64,000 bases of DNA from Mycobacterium sp. E2479 (GCF_001667925.1 NZ_LZJR01000130.1:1-64000), one strand, 5' to 3'; numbered from the stretch's first letter, positions 7,518 to 16,766 are shown. Translations and numbers: made by a program. The notes: generated from the sequence alone by a model not told the origin.

Positions 7518-9911
7518 CTAGAGGCCCTTGGGTCGGGTCCCGATCACCCCGCCGGTCGCGAGGCGTGTCAATTCTTCGTCGGTCAGCCCGCACCGGTCGC
7601 GCAGTATCTCCTCATTGTGCTCGCCCAGCTTCGGTGGCGGCCGCAGCAGCCACTTGTCCTGGCCGGCGAGCCGAGCGAACGGCGGGCACGGATACAGGCC
7701 CAGGCCGGTACTCGCGTGATGCAGCGCCTCGAAAAAGCCGCGCTCGCGCAGTTGCGGGTTGTCAGTGACCAGCGACGGTGACACGACGGGAGCCGCGGGA
7801 ACATTCGCACCCGCCAACCGCTCCACCGTCGGGACAAGAGGCTGCCCGGCGAACCAATCCGCCAGCCTGGCATCGATGTCGTCGGCTCGTTCCAAGCGCC
7901 CTGCCACCGTGGACAGCTCCTCGTCGTCACACCATGCTGGTCGCCCCATCAGGTCCACCACTGCCCGCCACTGCGCGTCGTCGCGCACGGTGACCGCGAT
8001 CCAGTCGTCCGATCCGGCGCACCGGTAGATGTTCTGGATGGCGGCGCTGTGACCGCGGTTGCCGCGACGGCTCAGCGTCTTACCGAAAACCTCGTACTCG
8101 ATCGCCTGGATAGCGGTCGCGTTGAGCACGGTTTCGAGCATCGGCAACTCGACCAGTTGACCCGTCCCGGTGCGTTCGGCGAAGCTCAGCGCGGCCAGCA
8201 CGGCGAACGCGGCGTGCACGCCGGCCAGCGGGTCGCAGGCGCCACGCGGGGTCACCGGCGGCGCCTCCGGCAGGCCGGTCACCCAGGCCAGTCCTGCGAT
8301 CTGTTCCATGGTGGGGGCGAACCCGACGCGCTCTCGCCACGGCCCCTCAACGCCGAAGGCGGGCATCCGGGCGAACACCAGTTTCGGGTTGACCTTGCGC
8401 AGCACGTCCTCGGTGAGCCCGAATTGCTCCATCACCCGCGGCGAGAAGTTCTCGATCACGACGTCGGCGCCGGCGACCAACTCGATGAACAGGCGGCGTC
8501 CCTGCTCGGATCCCAAATCCAGTGTCACCGAACGCTTATTGGTGTTCATCGCGTGGAACACCCAGCCGTACTCCCACCAGTCGTCCACGTCGGTGCGCAT
8601 TCCGCCCGAGTATCGGATCCCGTCGGGACGCTGGATCGACTCGATCTTGACGACGTCAGCGCCGTACGCGGCCAGCAGGTGGGTTGCGGCGGGGCCGGCC
8701 CAGAACGCGGTGAGGTCAACGATGCGAACACCGGCCAGCGGTAACCCGTCCGCTGCCGGTTCGACATCGGGTTCCGCACGGCGCCACGGGGATTCGCCGT
8801 CGGCCTCACCGAGAACGGGCGTGTCGCCGACGGGTGCGGGCGCACAGACCGACATCAGCCAGGGTGGCCGGGGCTGATCGAACCCGGTGGGATTGCGGGT
8901 GAAGACCCCGCGCTCGCGCACATATTCCAGGTCCCGAATGGTGGAGCCGTTGCCCAGCGCGGCGATCGGCAGCCGGAACAGCTGTCCGAGTTCGACGATT
9001 TCGGCGACGGTCCGTTCGGCCAGCCACGGGCGGATCTGCTCGCGGATCAGGTCGCGGTATTGCCACCGGCCGATCTGAAAACGCAGCTGTTCAATCTCCT
9101 CTAACTGCGGACATTCGACCATCGCGGCGAAGTCGAGCCACTGCTGACCGGTGACCATGGTGATCCCGACGTACCCGTCCTTGGCGGGTTCGACCGACGG
9201 CACCTCGGTGGTGCGGCGGATCGGCGGGACGCGCAGCAACTGTGAATGCAGCCATTCGCTGCTCTGCATGGTGGTGATGGCTTCCAGCATGGACAGGTCC
9301 AGGTGTTCGCCGGGCCCGCCCTGCTCGACACGGCGGCGCAGCGCCAGTACGCCGAACGCGGCGAACACACCACCCATGTACTCGCCGAGGTCGCCGCCGA
9401 TGGAGATCGGCGGCCCGGCGGGATCGCCGCGGAAGCCGGGCGACCCCGCCCAAGCCTGCAGGGTGAACTCGGTGGCGGCCCGGTCCGCGTAGGGTCCGGT
9501 CCAGCCGAAGTCGGAGATGGTGACGACGATCGCGCGCGGCGAGTGTTCCAACAGTTGTTGCGGGTCGACGCCCAGCGCCGCGGCGCGCGCCCGCCCGGCG
9601 GTCACGACGACGACATCGGCGCCGGCCAATTCGTCGCGGTGGCGCTGCGAGCCTGCGGCGAAAGTCATGCTGCGCTTGCCCGCGTTGAGGTAACTGAAAA
9701 ACGGTGCGCTGTGTTCTTCGGCGATGGGGGAACCACTGGCGGAATACCGGCGTAACCAATCCCCTTGCGGCGGTTCGATTTTGTGTACCCGCGCGCCGGC
9801 ATCGCGCAGCAGCTTGCCGCAATAGCTGCCCGCTATGCGGTCACTGATCTCGACGACACGCAAATCGTGTAGCGGTGTCGGTCGGCTTTCGGAGCGCTCG
9901 CTCAAGTGCAT
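7518..9911 (-). CDS. Tandem-domain family III CoA-transferase (CaiB/BaiF x2)
   Basis: The 797 residues hold two consecutive CaiB/BaiF domains, each about 390 long. The first opens with LHDLRVVEISDRIAG and the second, near residue 393, with LAGVRIVDLTAFWAGPAATHLL. The catalytic Asp position of family III transferases reads EHLDLSMLEA in the first domain (Asp about 205) but QLVELPMLET in the second, where Glu replaces Asp. Family members move CoA between acyl groups, or racemise alpha-methyl acyl-CoAs. Two fused copies mimic the usual interlocked dimer in one chain. It is divergent from the GntR gene at 10006 and followed by the ferredoxin. Confidence 0.9.
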   Translation of the reverse strand: MHLSERSESRPTPLHDLRVVEISDRIAGSYCGKLLRDAGARVHKIEPPQGDWLRRYSASGSPIAEEHSAPFFSYLNAGKRSMTFAAGSQRHRDELAGADVVVVTAGRARAAALGVDPQQLLEHSPRAIVVTISDFGWTGPYADRAATEFTLQAWAGSPGFRGDPAGPPISIGGDLGEYMGGVFAAFGVLALRRRVEQGGPGEHLDLSMLEAITTMQSSEWLHSQLLRVPPIRRTTEVPSVEPAKDGYVGITMVTGQQWLDFAAMVECPQLEEIEQLRFQIGRWQYRDLIREQIRPWLAERTVAEIVELGQLFRLPIAALGNGSTIRDLEYVRERGVFTRNPTGFDQPRPPWLMSVCAPAPVGDTPVLGEADGESPWRRAEPDVEPAADGLPLAGVRIVDLTAFWAGPAATHLLAAYGADVVKIESIQRPDGIRYSGGMRTDVDDWWEYGWVFHAMNTNKRSVTLDLGSEQGRRLFIELVAGADVVIENFSPRVMEQFGLTEDVLRKVNPKLVFARMPAFGVEGPWRERVGFAPTMEQIAGLAWVTGLPEAPPVTPRGACDPLAGVHAAFAVLAALSFAERTGTGQLVELPMLETVLNATAIQAIEYEVFGKTLSRRGNRGHSAAIQNIYRCAGSDDWIAVTVRDDAQWRAVVDLMGRPAWCDDEELSTVAGRLERADDIDARLADWFAGQPLVPTVERLAGANVPAAPVVSPSLVTDNPQLRERGFFEALHHASTGLGLYPCPPFARLAGQDKWLLRPPPKLGEHNEEILRDRCGLTDEELTRLATGGVIGTRPKGL

Positions 9912-9941
9912 CCGCCCTTCCGATCGACGAGCGACCAGAGA

Positions 9942-9972
9942 AGCTATTTATATCATTACTGCTAAAATAGCT
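9942..9972. promoter_or_regulatory. Perfect 8-15-8 inverted repeat, candidate GntR operator
   Basis: AGCTATTT, 15 bases, AAATAGCT are exact inverted complements, centred in the 94-base gap between the divergent CoA-transferase (start 9911) and GntR (start 10006). The position suits an autoregulatory operator. AGCTATTT also occurs once at 32688-32695, next to another inverted repeat. Confidence 0.6.
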
Positions 9973-10005
9973 AAGCCAGCGAGTTGCATGTGTTTCGAGG
10001 ATCGG

Positions 10006-10827
10006 ATGACCGCCTTGGGAATTGGCCCCGACGCCCGGCGCCGGTTGTCGGCGCCGCGGATCGCCGAAATCGTAGCCGATGAGTTGCGCCGTCAGATCAT
10101 CGACGGCGAGCTCGCCGACGGTGATCTCTTACCGCGCCAAGAGGTGCTCGTCGAGCAGTTCAACGTGAGCTTGGTATCGCTGCGCGAAGCCCTGCGGATC
10201 CTGGAAACCGAAGGCCTGGTCTCGGTGCGGCGCGGCAACCGTGGTGGGGCCGTCGTCCACGCCCCGGCGAAGACCAGCGCCGCCTACATGCTCGGCCTGT
10301 TGCTGCAAAGCGAGTCCGTCGAGGTCGCCGACCTCGGCATGGCCTTGCAGGAACTCGAGCCGGCCTGCGCCGCCCTGGCCGCCCGCCGGCCGGACCGGGC
10401 GGACACCCTGGTGCCCGAACTCACAAGGATCAACGAGTCTATGGCCGAAAACCTGGACGATGGACGGCTTTTCACCGAGATCGGGCGCGAATTCCATGAC
10501 CACGTCGTTCGGGGCTGCGGGAATCACACGATCATCGCGGTCGTCGGAAGCCTGGAGACACTGTGGAGCAGTCACGAACGGCAGTGGGCCGACGAGAGTG
10601 CGTCGCGTGGCACCTACCCGTCGCTCACCCAGCGCCGCGCGGTGCTCAACACGCACGTCAAGCTGACCGAGACGATCGCCGAGGGCAACGTCGACCGGGC
10701 CCGCCGCATCGCCGGTCGCCATCTGGCCGACACCCAGACCTATGTCTTGTCCGGTCAGCACGACCAACGCATCTATGCGCTCTCCCCGCAGGCGTTGTCG
10801 CGGCCGCGGGATATTCGGCACTCTTGA
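10006..10827 (+). CDS. GntR family regulator, FCD (FadR-type) effector domain
   Basis: The protein has 273 residues from ATG 10006, with GAGG 5 bases upstream; ATG 9988 is a possible alternative. The N-terminal winged helix is typical of GntR: RIAEIVADELRRQIIDGEL, then LPRQEVLVEQFNVSLVSLREALRILETEGLV and RRGNRGG. The C-terminal all-helical FCD domain has conserved metal/ligand residues in EIGREFHDHVV (about residue 155) and the final histidine region ARRIAGRHLADT. FCD regulators usually sense small carboxylates or acyl-CoAs. It is followed after 19 bases by an SDR and is divergent from the CoA-transferase operon, which it may control through 9942-9972. Confidence 0.9.
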   Translation: MTALGIGPDARRRLSAPRIAEIVADELRRQIIDGELADGDLLPRQEVLVEQFNVSLVSLREALRILETEGLVSVRRGNRGGAVVHAPAKTSAAYMLGLLLQSESVEVADLGMALQELEPACAALAARRPDRADTLVPELTRINESMAENLDDGRLFTEIGREFHDHVVRGCGNHTIIAVVGSLETLWSSHERQWADESASRGTYPSLTQRRAVLNTHVKLTETIAEGNVDRARRIAGRHLADTQTYVLSGQHDQRIYALSPQALSRPRDIRHS

Positions 10828-10846
10828 CGAACGGCCTGCAACGGTC

Positions 10847-11563
10847 ATGCGAACCGCATTAGTCACCGGCGGAAGCGGCGGGATCGGAAAAGGTTGCGCG
10901 CTTAAGCTGGTTCAGCGCGGTTATGACGTGGTGCTCTCGGCGCGCCGCGAGGCCCCCTTACGGGCGGCCGCAGCGGAGATCGGTGCCCGCCACGTCGTGG
11001 CCGACGCGTCTGATCCCGACGGATTCGCCGCCGCGATAAGCACATTGGAGACAATCGACCTCGTGGTACACGCGGCCGGAGCCCTCGGCGGCACCTATGC
11101 GCGCAAACAGACCTTCGAGCAGTGGCAAGCCATCATGTCGGCCAACCTGGATTCGTGCTTCGTGGTGACCTCCGCGGTGCTGCCGAAAATGGGAGCGGGC
11201 TCGCGGCTGGTGTTTATTTCGTCGTCGGCGGCACACGAGCCGATGCCGGGCCGCACCGCTTACTCCGCCTCGAAAGCCGGCATGAATGCCTTCGCAAGAG
11301 CCTTGGCCCTGGAAGTCGATCGCGACGGCATCAGCGTGCACATCGTCACGCCCGGACCGGTGGCCACCGAGATGCTGCAGGACGTCCCCTTCGAGATGTA
11401 CGCGATCAAAGTGCCGGACGTCGCCGAGACGGTCGCCTGGCTGGATACCGTCGACCCGTCGGTCGACCTGCCGGAGATCCGGCTGTCGGCCGTGGAGCGC
11501 GGCCCCTTCGCGCGACCGCCGGTCGTCCCCACCGAAGCCCGGCGCCGCGCGCAACGGGGCTGA
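10847..11563 (+). CDS. Short-chain dehydrogenase/reductase (SDR)
   Basis: This 238-residue classical SDR has TGGSGGIGKG at the N-terminus for NAD(P) binding, HAAGALGG for the NAG-like loop, the catalytic Ser in FISSSAAHE, and Tyr-x-x-x-Lys in AYSASKAGM. Start ATG 10847 begins MRTALVTGG. It lies 19 bases after the GntR gene and probably shares its transcript. It converges on the LLM gene with only 3 bases between stop codons. A hydroxyacyl or steroid alcohol dehydrogenase role is plausible; the substrate is unknown. Confidence 0.88.
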   Translation: MRTALVTGGSGGIGKGCALKLVQRGYDVVLSARREAPLRAAAAEIGARHVVADASDPDGFAAAISTLETIDLVVHAAGALGGTYARKQTFEQWQAIMSANLDSCFVVTSAVLPKMGAGSRLVFISSSAAHEPMPGRTAYSASKAGMNAFARALALEVDRDGISVHIVTPGPVATEMLQDVPFEMYAIKVPDVAETVAWLDTVDPSVDLPEIRLSAVERGPFARPPVVPTEARRRAQRG

Positions 11564-11566
11564 GGT

Positions 11567-12427
11567 CTATGGCGCGGGGAAGGCTTTGATCACCGATTCG
11601 CCGAACTCGTGCAGGGATTCGGGGGCGGCGAAGTCAGCGAACCAGACGTAGAACCGCTCCACCCGCTGGGCGGCCAGACCGCTGAAGTGCCCGATCAGCT
11701 CGTCCGCATCGCCGCAGACGAGTCCGGACCCGAGATTGCCGAATCGCCGGGCACTCACCTGGCGCACCGTGTCGGGGTCGCTGCCCGACCGGACAAAGCC
11801 CACCATCTGCTGAATCGAGATCCGGGCCGTTCCCGCGGCTGGGGCGAGCTTCGGCAGCCGGTCGAGCTGGTTGGCCGGCAGATTCCACCAATCCGCGTAT
11901 TTGCGAACAAGTTCCATCATCTTGGGTCCGCTCCCACCCAGGATCAGCGGTATCGGGTACGACCTTCGCGGAGCTTGCGGAGTTGGGCCGGCTTGCTCGT
12001 CACCGTCACCCCAGTACTGTCTGATCAGTTCCAGGTGGCGGCCGAGTTGCTCGACCCTCGCCCGCGGATCCTGTTGACCGACATCGAATCTCGTGAATTC
12101 CGCAGGCCATGATCCCGCGCCCAAGCCGAGCTCGAACCTGCCTTCCGACGCCTCGGACAAAGTGACGGCTTGTTTGGCGAGCACGGCCGGATGCCGAAAC
12201 GCGTCGCACAGCACCAGGTGACCGATCCGCAGCCGCTCGGTCTTGGCCGCCACCCAGGTGGCAATGCCCAGTGCCTCCCAGATGCTTTCGCCGGGCAGAC
12301 CGGGGGCCTCGAGGTGATCGATGAAGGCGATCCCGCCGAAACCGCTGGCCTCGGCGTGACGTGCCCGGTCCGCGATGTCGGCCGCCGCCAGCCTCACCTG
12401 CGGCAGGAACAGATACCACTCGGCCAT
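11567..12427 (-). CDS. LLM-class F420-dependent oxidoreductase
   Basis: This 286-residue TIM-barrel protein of the bacterial luciferase-like family has IADRARHAEASGFGGIAFIDH at the N-terminus, then LRIGHLVLCDAFRHPAVLAKQAVTL... and the ELGLGAGSWPAEF loop. The mycobacterial branch of this family mostly uses coenzyme F420. A hydride transfer to or from an alcohol, imine or enoyl group is expected; the substrate is not deducible. It is transcribed divergently from the FadE operon (12498) across the AT-rich motif at 12465-12490. Confidence 0.85.
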   Translation of the reverse strand: MAEWYLFLPQVRLAAADIADRARHAEASGFGGIAFIDHLEAPGLPGESIWEALGIATWVAAKTERLRIGHLVLCDAFRHPAVLAKQAVTLSEASEGRFELGLGAGSWPAEFTRFDVGQQDPRARVEQLGRHLELIRQYWGDGDEQAGPTPQAPRRSYPIPLILGGSGPKMMELVRKYADWWNLPANQLDRLPKLAPAAGTARISIQQMVGFVRSGSDPDTVRQVSARRFGNLGSGLVCGDADELIGHFSGLAAQRVERFYVWFADFAAPESLHEFGESVIKAFPAP

Positions 12428-12464
12428 GCGCCACCTATGCGTCCATGCGATTGCGACGGCATCG

Positions 12465-12490
12465 CTAGTTTATTATCTTTACTATGTTAG
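12465..12490. promoter_or_regulatory. AT-rich promoter/operator between LLM and FadE operon
   Basis: CTA and TAG bracket GTTTATTATCTTTACTATGT in the 70-base divergent gap. The word TTTACTATGTTAGA closely matches TTTACTATTTTAGA at 5883-5896. AGAGG at 12489-12493 serves as ribosome site for the FadE start at 12498, so the promoter must lie close to the gene. Confidence 0.45.
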
Positions 12491-12497
12491 AGGTCTT

Positions 12498-13577
12498 ATG
12501 GATGTCGGACTGAACTCGGAGCAGCTGTCGCTGCGCGACACCGTACGCGACATATTACGTACGGAGTGCCCGCCCGACGCCGCGCGTCAAGCGATCACCG
12601 ATCCCGAGCGCTGGCGCGCCCTGTGGAAGACCGTCGTCGATCTCGGCTGGACCGAGCTCGCCTCCCCGGCCGAGGAAGGAGCCGGCGACTACGGGCCGGT
12701 CGAGCTGGCCGTCGTTCTGGAGGAATGCGGCGCCGCCATTGCGCCAATCCCGTTGCTGGGCAGCGTCGGTCTGGCCGCGGGTGTGTTGCGCAACAGTGGG
12801 CTTGACTCGGTGCTGACCGACATCGCCGGTGGTGTCGTGGCCACCCTGGCCGTCCACGCTCAAGGATCGCGGCTGCCCGGCGCTCCGATGGCACTGCATC
12901 AGGGACGGCTGCGCGGCACGGCCGTTGCGGTCCCCAACGCGGCGCGCGCGGAGCTCGTCGTCACGCTGGCTCGCTCCGACGACGGTGAGACCGTAGCGGC
13001 CGTCGCCCGCTGCGGTGACGGGGTCACCGTGGTGCCGGCGGCCGAATCCACCGATCCCGCCCAGCCGTTGGCCGGCCTCGAGATCGACGCCGCGCCCATC
13101 GCGGTTGCACCGGTTGACCTCGACGTGGCGCTGACGGCGCCGTGGGTGGCTTCGGCCGCCGACCTCCTCGGCGTGGCGAGCGCCGCGTTGCGCCGCTCGG
13201 TCGAATACGCGAAATCACGACGCCAGTTCGGCCGGCCGATCGGCGCGTTCCAGGGAATCAAGCACGCGCTGGCCGACAACTACGTCAGCGTCGAACGCGC
13301 CCGCAGCCTTACCTACGCGGCGGCGGCCCGGCTCGCCGATCCGGCCACGCCGCCCGCCGACGTTTGGACCGCCGCGGCGCTGGCCAAAGCGGCGGCCAAC
13401 GACGCCGCCGTCGGTTGTGCACGCACCGCGGTGCAGGTACACGGCGCCGTCGGTCAGACCTGGGAACACGATGCGCACCTCTACGTAAGGCACGCCTGGC
13501 AGGGCGCCACCATGCTGGGTGACAGCCGCTCCCTGTACTACAAGGTGGGCCGGCGATTTTGCGGGGGTGCCGCATGA
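12498..13577 (+). CDS. Acyl-CoA dehydrogenase, small-subunit type
   Basis: The protein has 359 residues from ATG 12498, with AGAGG about 5 bases upstream. N-terminal helices (LNSEQLSLRDTVRDILR) and the C-terminal domain are present (RRSVEYAKSRRQFGRPIGAFQGIKHALAD), but the FAD/nucleotide loop of large subunits (G-G-T-x-E-V-Q-R-N) is replaced by VGQTWEHDAHLYVR near residue 325. This resembles the FadE partners of alpha2beta2 dehydrogenases in mycobacterial steroid side-chain catabolism (ChsE type). It overlaps the next gene by ATGA and likely pairs with it. Confidence 0.88.
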   Translation: MDVGLNSEQLSLRDTVRDILRTECPPDAARQAITDPERWRALWKTVVDLGWTELASPAEEGAGDYGPVELAVVLEECGAAIAPIPLLGSVGLAAGVLRNSGLDSVLTDIAGGVVATLAVHAQGSRLPGAPMALHQGRLRGTAVAVPNAARAELVVTLARSDDGETVAAVARCGDGVTVVPAAESTDPAQPLAGLEIDAAPIAVAPVDLDVALTAPWVASAADLLGVASAALRRSVEYAKSRRQFGRPIGAFQGIKHALADNYVSVERARSLTYAAAARLADPATPPADVWTAAALAKAAANDAAVGCARTAVQVHGAVGQTWEHDAHLYVRHAWQGATMLGDSRSLYYKVGRRFCGGAA

Positions 13578-14680
13578 ACTTTGTGGTAGCGGAATTCAGC
13601 GCCTGGCTGGCCGAGTTCCTACCCGATGACTACTACACGAACTATCGGCAGTACCGCTGGGATCTCGGGTTGCGGCGCGCTTACCAGCGCGCCTCGTTCG
13701 AGGCCGGGTGGCTGCAGCCGACCTGGCCCCGCGAGCACGGCGGTCGATCACTGGGTTTGCGCGACGCCATGGAGGTCCGGATCGAGGCGGCGCTGCGGTC
13801 CGCGCCCAAGTTGCCCAACGTCCAGGGCCCCGGGGTGGCCGCCCCCGGCATCCGCCAGTTCGGCACGCCCGCCCAGATCGAGCGCCTGCTCGTTCCGCTG
13901 CTGCGCGGTGACGAGTGGTGGGCGCTGGGTATGTCCGAGCCCGAAGCGGGGTCGGATTTCGCCGGCCTGCGCACCCGCGCCGAGCGCGACGGCGACGTGT
14001 TCCGGGTGAACGGCCACAAGATCTGGACCACGCACGCACACGTGTCGCGGTGGTGCACCTTATACGCCCGCACCGATCCCGAAGCCCCCAAACACCGCGG
14101 CATCTCCTGCCTGATCCTCGATCTGCATTCGCCCGGGGTCAGGATCGAGCCCATCCGGATGGCGTCGATCTCCGACGAGACGTTCTGCGAAGTCTTCCTC
14201 GACGACGTCGAGGTGCCTGCCGAAAATCTGCTGGGGCCGCTCAACGGTGGCTGGACGGTCGCCCTGTCGTCGCTGCACCATGAACGGCAGATGATCTGGA
14301 TCATGAACTGGGTCGAGATCAAGCGCGGTCTCGACTCGGTGCGTGAAGCCGGAACCGTGGACTCGAGTCCGGACGTGTATGCAGAACTCGGTTCGCTGCT
14401 GGCGGACGCTGAGGCGTTGCGTGCCACCGGATATCGCGCTTTGGGCAACGAACTCGCGGGCCGGCCCAGCCCGGAAGCCGACATTATGAAGCTGCTCGGA
14501 TCGCTTACCCTGCAGCGTGTTTGGGACCTGAGTGCGGCCGCCACGGGTCCCGATTCGGCCACCGATCCCGACCTACTGTTCGAGCGCCAGGACGCGTTGG
14601 CGGCGACGATCTACGGCGGAACGTCGGAAGTTCAGCGCAACATCATCGCCGAGCGGCTGCTCGGGCTGCCGAAGGGATGA
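13574..14680 (+). CDS. Acyl-CoA dehydrogenase, large-subunit type
   Basis: The protein has 368 residues from ATG 13574, coupled to the preceding gene by ATGA. Typical FadE elements are ALGMSEPEAGSDFAGLRTRA (flavin-contact loop), NGHKIWTTHAHVSRWCTLYA, and the C-terminal YGGTSEVQRNIIAERLLGLP. These complement the small type encoded just upstream, so a heteromer is likely. It introduces a trans-2 double bond into an acyl-CoA, passing electrons to ETF. The acyl group is unknown. Confidence 0.9.
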   Translation: MNFVVAEFSAWLAEFLPDDYYTNYRQYRWDLGLRRAYQRASFEAGWLQPTWPREHGGRSLGLRDAMEVRIEAALRSAPKLPNVQGPGVAAPGIRQFGTPAQIERLLVPLLRGDEWWALGMSEPEAGSDFAGLRTRAERDGDVFRVNGHKIWTTHAHVSRWCTLYARTDPEAPKHRGISCLILDLHSPGVRIEPIRMASISDETFCEVFLDDVEVPAENLLGPLNGGWTVALSSLHHERQMIWIMNWVEIKRGLDSVREAGTVDSSPDVYAELGSLLADAEALRATGYRALGNELAGRPSPEADIMKLLGSLTLQRVWDLSAAATGPDSATDPDLLFERQDALAATIYGGTSEVQRNIIAERLLGLPKG

Positions 14681-15834
14681 CGACAATGGATTACGACCTC
14701 GGCGCCGACGCCGGACAGCTGCGCAGCCACCTGCGCGAGCTGGTTGCCAATCACATCCCGGCCGACTTTCTGGGAGCCTGCACCGAGAACCCGCAGGACC
14801 TCGCCACCACCGAGACATTCTGCAAACTGCTGGCGACCGAGGGGCTGCTGGCGCTGGCATGGCCGAAAGAGCATGGTGGCGGCGGCGGTTCGGTCTGGCA
14901 GCAGACGGTGCTGCGTGAGGAGATGTGGGCCCAGCACGAACCGCGCGGTCCACAGTACATGGGCATCAACTGGGTCGGGCCCGCACTGATGCGGTACGGG
15001 ACGGCCGAACAGAAGGCCAAACACCTGGCGGCTATCGCATCCGGAGATGTCATCTGGTGCCAGGGCTTTTCCGAGCCGGAGGCCGGAACCGATTTGGTGT
15101 CGTTGCGTACCCGCGCTGTTGCCGACGGTGACGGGTGGCGCATCACCGGTCAGAAGGTGTGGACGTCGTACGCGCTGATGGCATCGTGGTGCGTGTTGGC
15201 GGCGTGCACCGATCCCGATGCTCCAAAACACAAGCGGCTCACCCTGTTTCTGATTCCGATGGACCGAGCCGGCTTCACCGTCCGACCGATCCCGTCGATG
15301 CTGGGACCGCACCACCTGAACGAGATGTTCCTGGACGACGTGCAGGCGTTTCCCGGCGATGTGCTCGGCGAGGTCGGCGACGGATGGCGGGTGATGCGCG
15401 AAGCCCTGGCCTTCGAGCGCGTGGGCATCGCACGCTATGCACGCTGTGAATCGCTGCTCGAAAGGATGCGGGCCCAACTCGGCGACGACTGGGATCGACT
15501 GCCCGAAACGATCCGCACCCGATGGGTGCGGGCACTCGTCGACCTACGGGTCGCCCGATTGCTGGCCTATCGCGCGGTATCGCTGCAGGACGACCCGGCT
15601 GCGGGGGCGGCCGCCAGTGCCGCGCGCATCATCACCACGACGTGCGACCAACTCGTCGCCGAGCTGCTGTTCGACGTGCTGGGCCCGACGGCGCTGGACA
15701 GCGGAAGCTCCGCGCCACTGCACGGGGCCATCGAAGACCACTGGCGTTACGCGCAAGCGGCCACCGTCGCATCGGGCACCATCGAGGTGCAGCGGATGCT
15801 GGTGGCGCGGGACGTGTTGGGAGAACACAGGTGA
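14677..15834 (+). CDS. Acyl-CoA dehydrogenase, large-subunit type
   Basis: The protein has 385 residues from ATG 14677 (ATGA overlap with the previous stop); ATG 14686 is a second possible start. GFSEPEAGTDLVSLRTRA and GQKVWTSYALMASWCVLAA form the flavin/substrate loops, and the C-terminal SGTIEVQRMLVARDVLG is the large-subunit signature. It differs clearly from the gene before it, so it is not a recent tandem copy. It probably pairs with the small subunit encoded from 15831. Confidence 0.9.
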   Translation: MTTMDYDLGADAGQLRSHLRELVANHIPADFLGACTENPQDLATTETFCKLLATEGLLALAWPKEHGGGGGSVWQQTVLREEMWAQHEPRGPQYMGINWVGPALMRYGTAEQKAKHLAAIASGDVIWCQGFSEPEAGTDLVSLRTRAVADGDGWRITGQKVWTSYALMASWCVLAACTDPDAPKHKRLTLFLIPMDRAGFTVRPIPSMLGPHHLNEMFLDDVQAFPGDVLGEVGDGWRVMREALAFERVGIARYARCESLLERMRAQLGDDWDRLPETIRTRWVRALVDLRVARLLAYRAVSLQDDPAAGAAASAARIITTTCDQLVAELLFDVLGPTALDSGSSAPLHGAIEDHWRYAQAATVASGTIEVQRMLVARDVLGEHR

Positions 15835-16766
15835 AGACCGATCTACCACAGGATGTCAGCGACTTCGCCGCCGTCGCCCGCAAGCGGCTCACCCGATTGG
15901 GCGGACCAGCGGCCGCGCTGCGCGCCGAGACCGACGACGGAATCCGGGACGCGGCGCGCTCCGCCCTGCACGACGTCGGCGCCTTCGACCTCGACGTGCG
16001 CTCGGCCCCGGATGACCTACTGGCCGCGGCGGTGCTGTGTCAGGCCGCCGGCGCCACCGCGCTCCCCTACCCGTTGGTGGAGGAGCTGCTGGCGATCGAT
16101 GGCGCGCGCCTGGCCCTGGTCAATCCGGACGCCCCGCGCATCGACCACGGCGATCTGGACGGTGACTGGGTAGCGGCGGACCTGGACGGAAATCGTTACC
16201 GGCCTCAGCCGGCCTCGCGGACCGGCGCCAAGCTGGGACCGTTTTTGGTCCCGGCCACCTTGAGCGCACCCGAGGGAACCGTGCCGGCCGCCGACGTTAA
16301 CCTTCATCTTGTGCTGGGATCATGGCGGATTCTGGGAGCGGTGCAGCAGTCGTTGCAGATCGTCACCGAGCATGTACGCACCCGGATTCAATTCGGCAAG
16401 CCGCTCGCGGACTTTCAGGCCGTCAGGTTCGCCGTGGCCGATGCGGCCGTCGCGGTCCGCGGCCTGCATGAACTTGCGAAGTACACCATTTGTCGCCCGG
16501 AATCGCTTCCGGCGCAGATCCATTCCGCCGATGCCCTGATCCTTCGGCTCAAGGCCGCCGACACGGCACGACAGGTGATGCGGTCGTCCCACCAATTGCT
16601 CGGAGCGCTGGGCTTCTGTGACGAGTCCGACGTCAGCGTGCTCGATCGGCACACCCAACCGCTGATCCGATTGCCGCTGAGCACCGAGGAACTCACCTTG
16701 CGCCTGATGCCCTGCGTGTCGGATGGCTCATTCGAGACACTGTTCAGCGGGCCGGTATCGGCGTGA
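15831..16766 (+). CDS. Acyl-CoA dehydrogenase-like small subunit
   Basis: The protein has 311 residues from GTG 15831 (GTGA overlap). It is short for the family (usually 360-400). The N-terminal helical region is compressed, while the C-terminal bundle is kept: VTEHVRTRIQFGKPLADFQAVRFAVAD and SSHQLLGALGFCDESDVSVLDRHTQPL. No G-G-T-x-E-V-Q-R-N motif is present. It is best read as the partner subunit of the 14677 product. Overlap with the downstream ligase gene (GTGA) indicates one transcript. Confidence 0.82.
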   Translation: MKTDLPQDVSDFAAVARKRLTRLGGPAAALRAETDDGIRDAARSALHDVGAFDLDVRSAPDDLLAAAVLCQAAGATALPYPLVEELLAIDGARLALVNPDAPRIDHGDLDGDWVAADLDGNRYRPQPASRTGAKLGPFLVPATLSAPEGTVPAADVNLHLVLGSWRILGAVQQSLQIVTEHVRTRIQFGKPLADFQAVRFAVADAAVAVRGLHELAKYTICRPESLPAQIHSADALILRLKAADTARQVMRSSHQLLGALGFCDESDVSVLDRHTQPLIRLPLSTEELTLRLMPCVSDGSFETLFSGPVSA

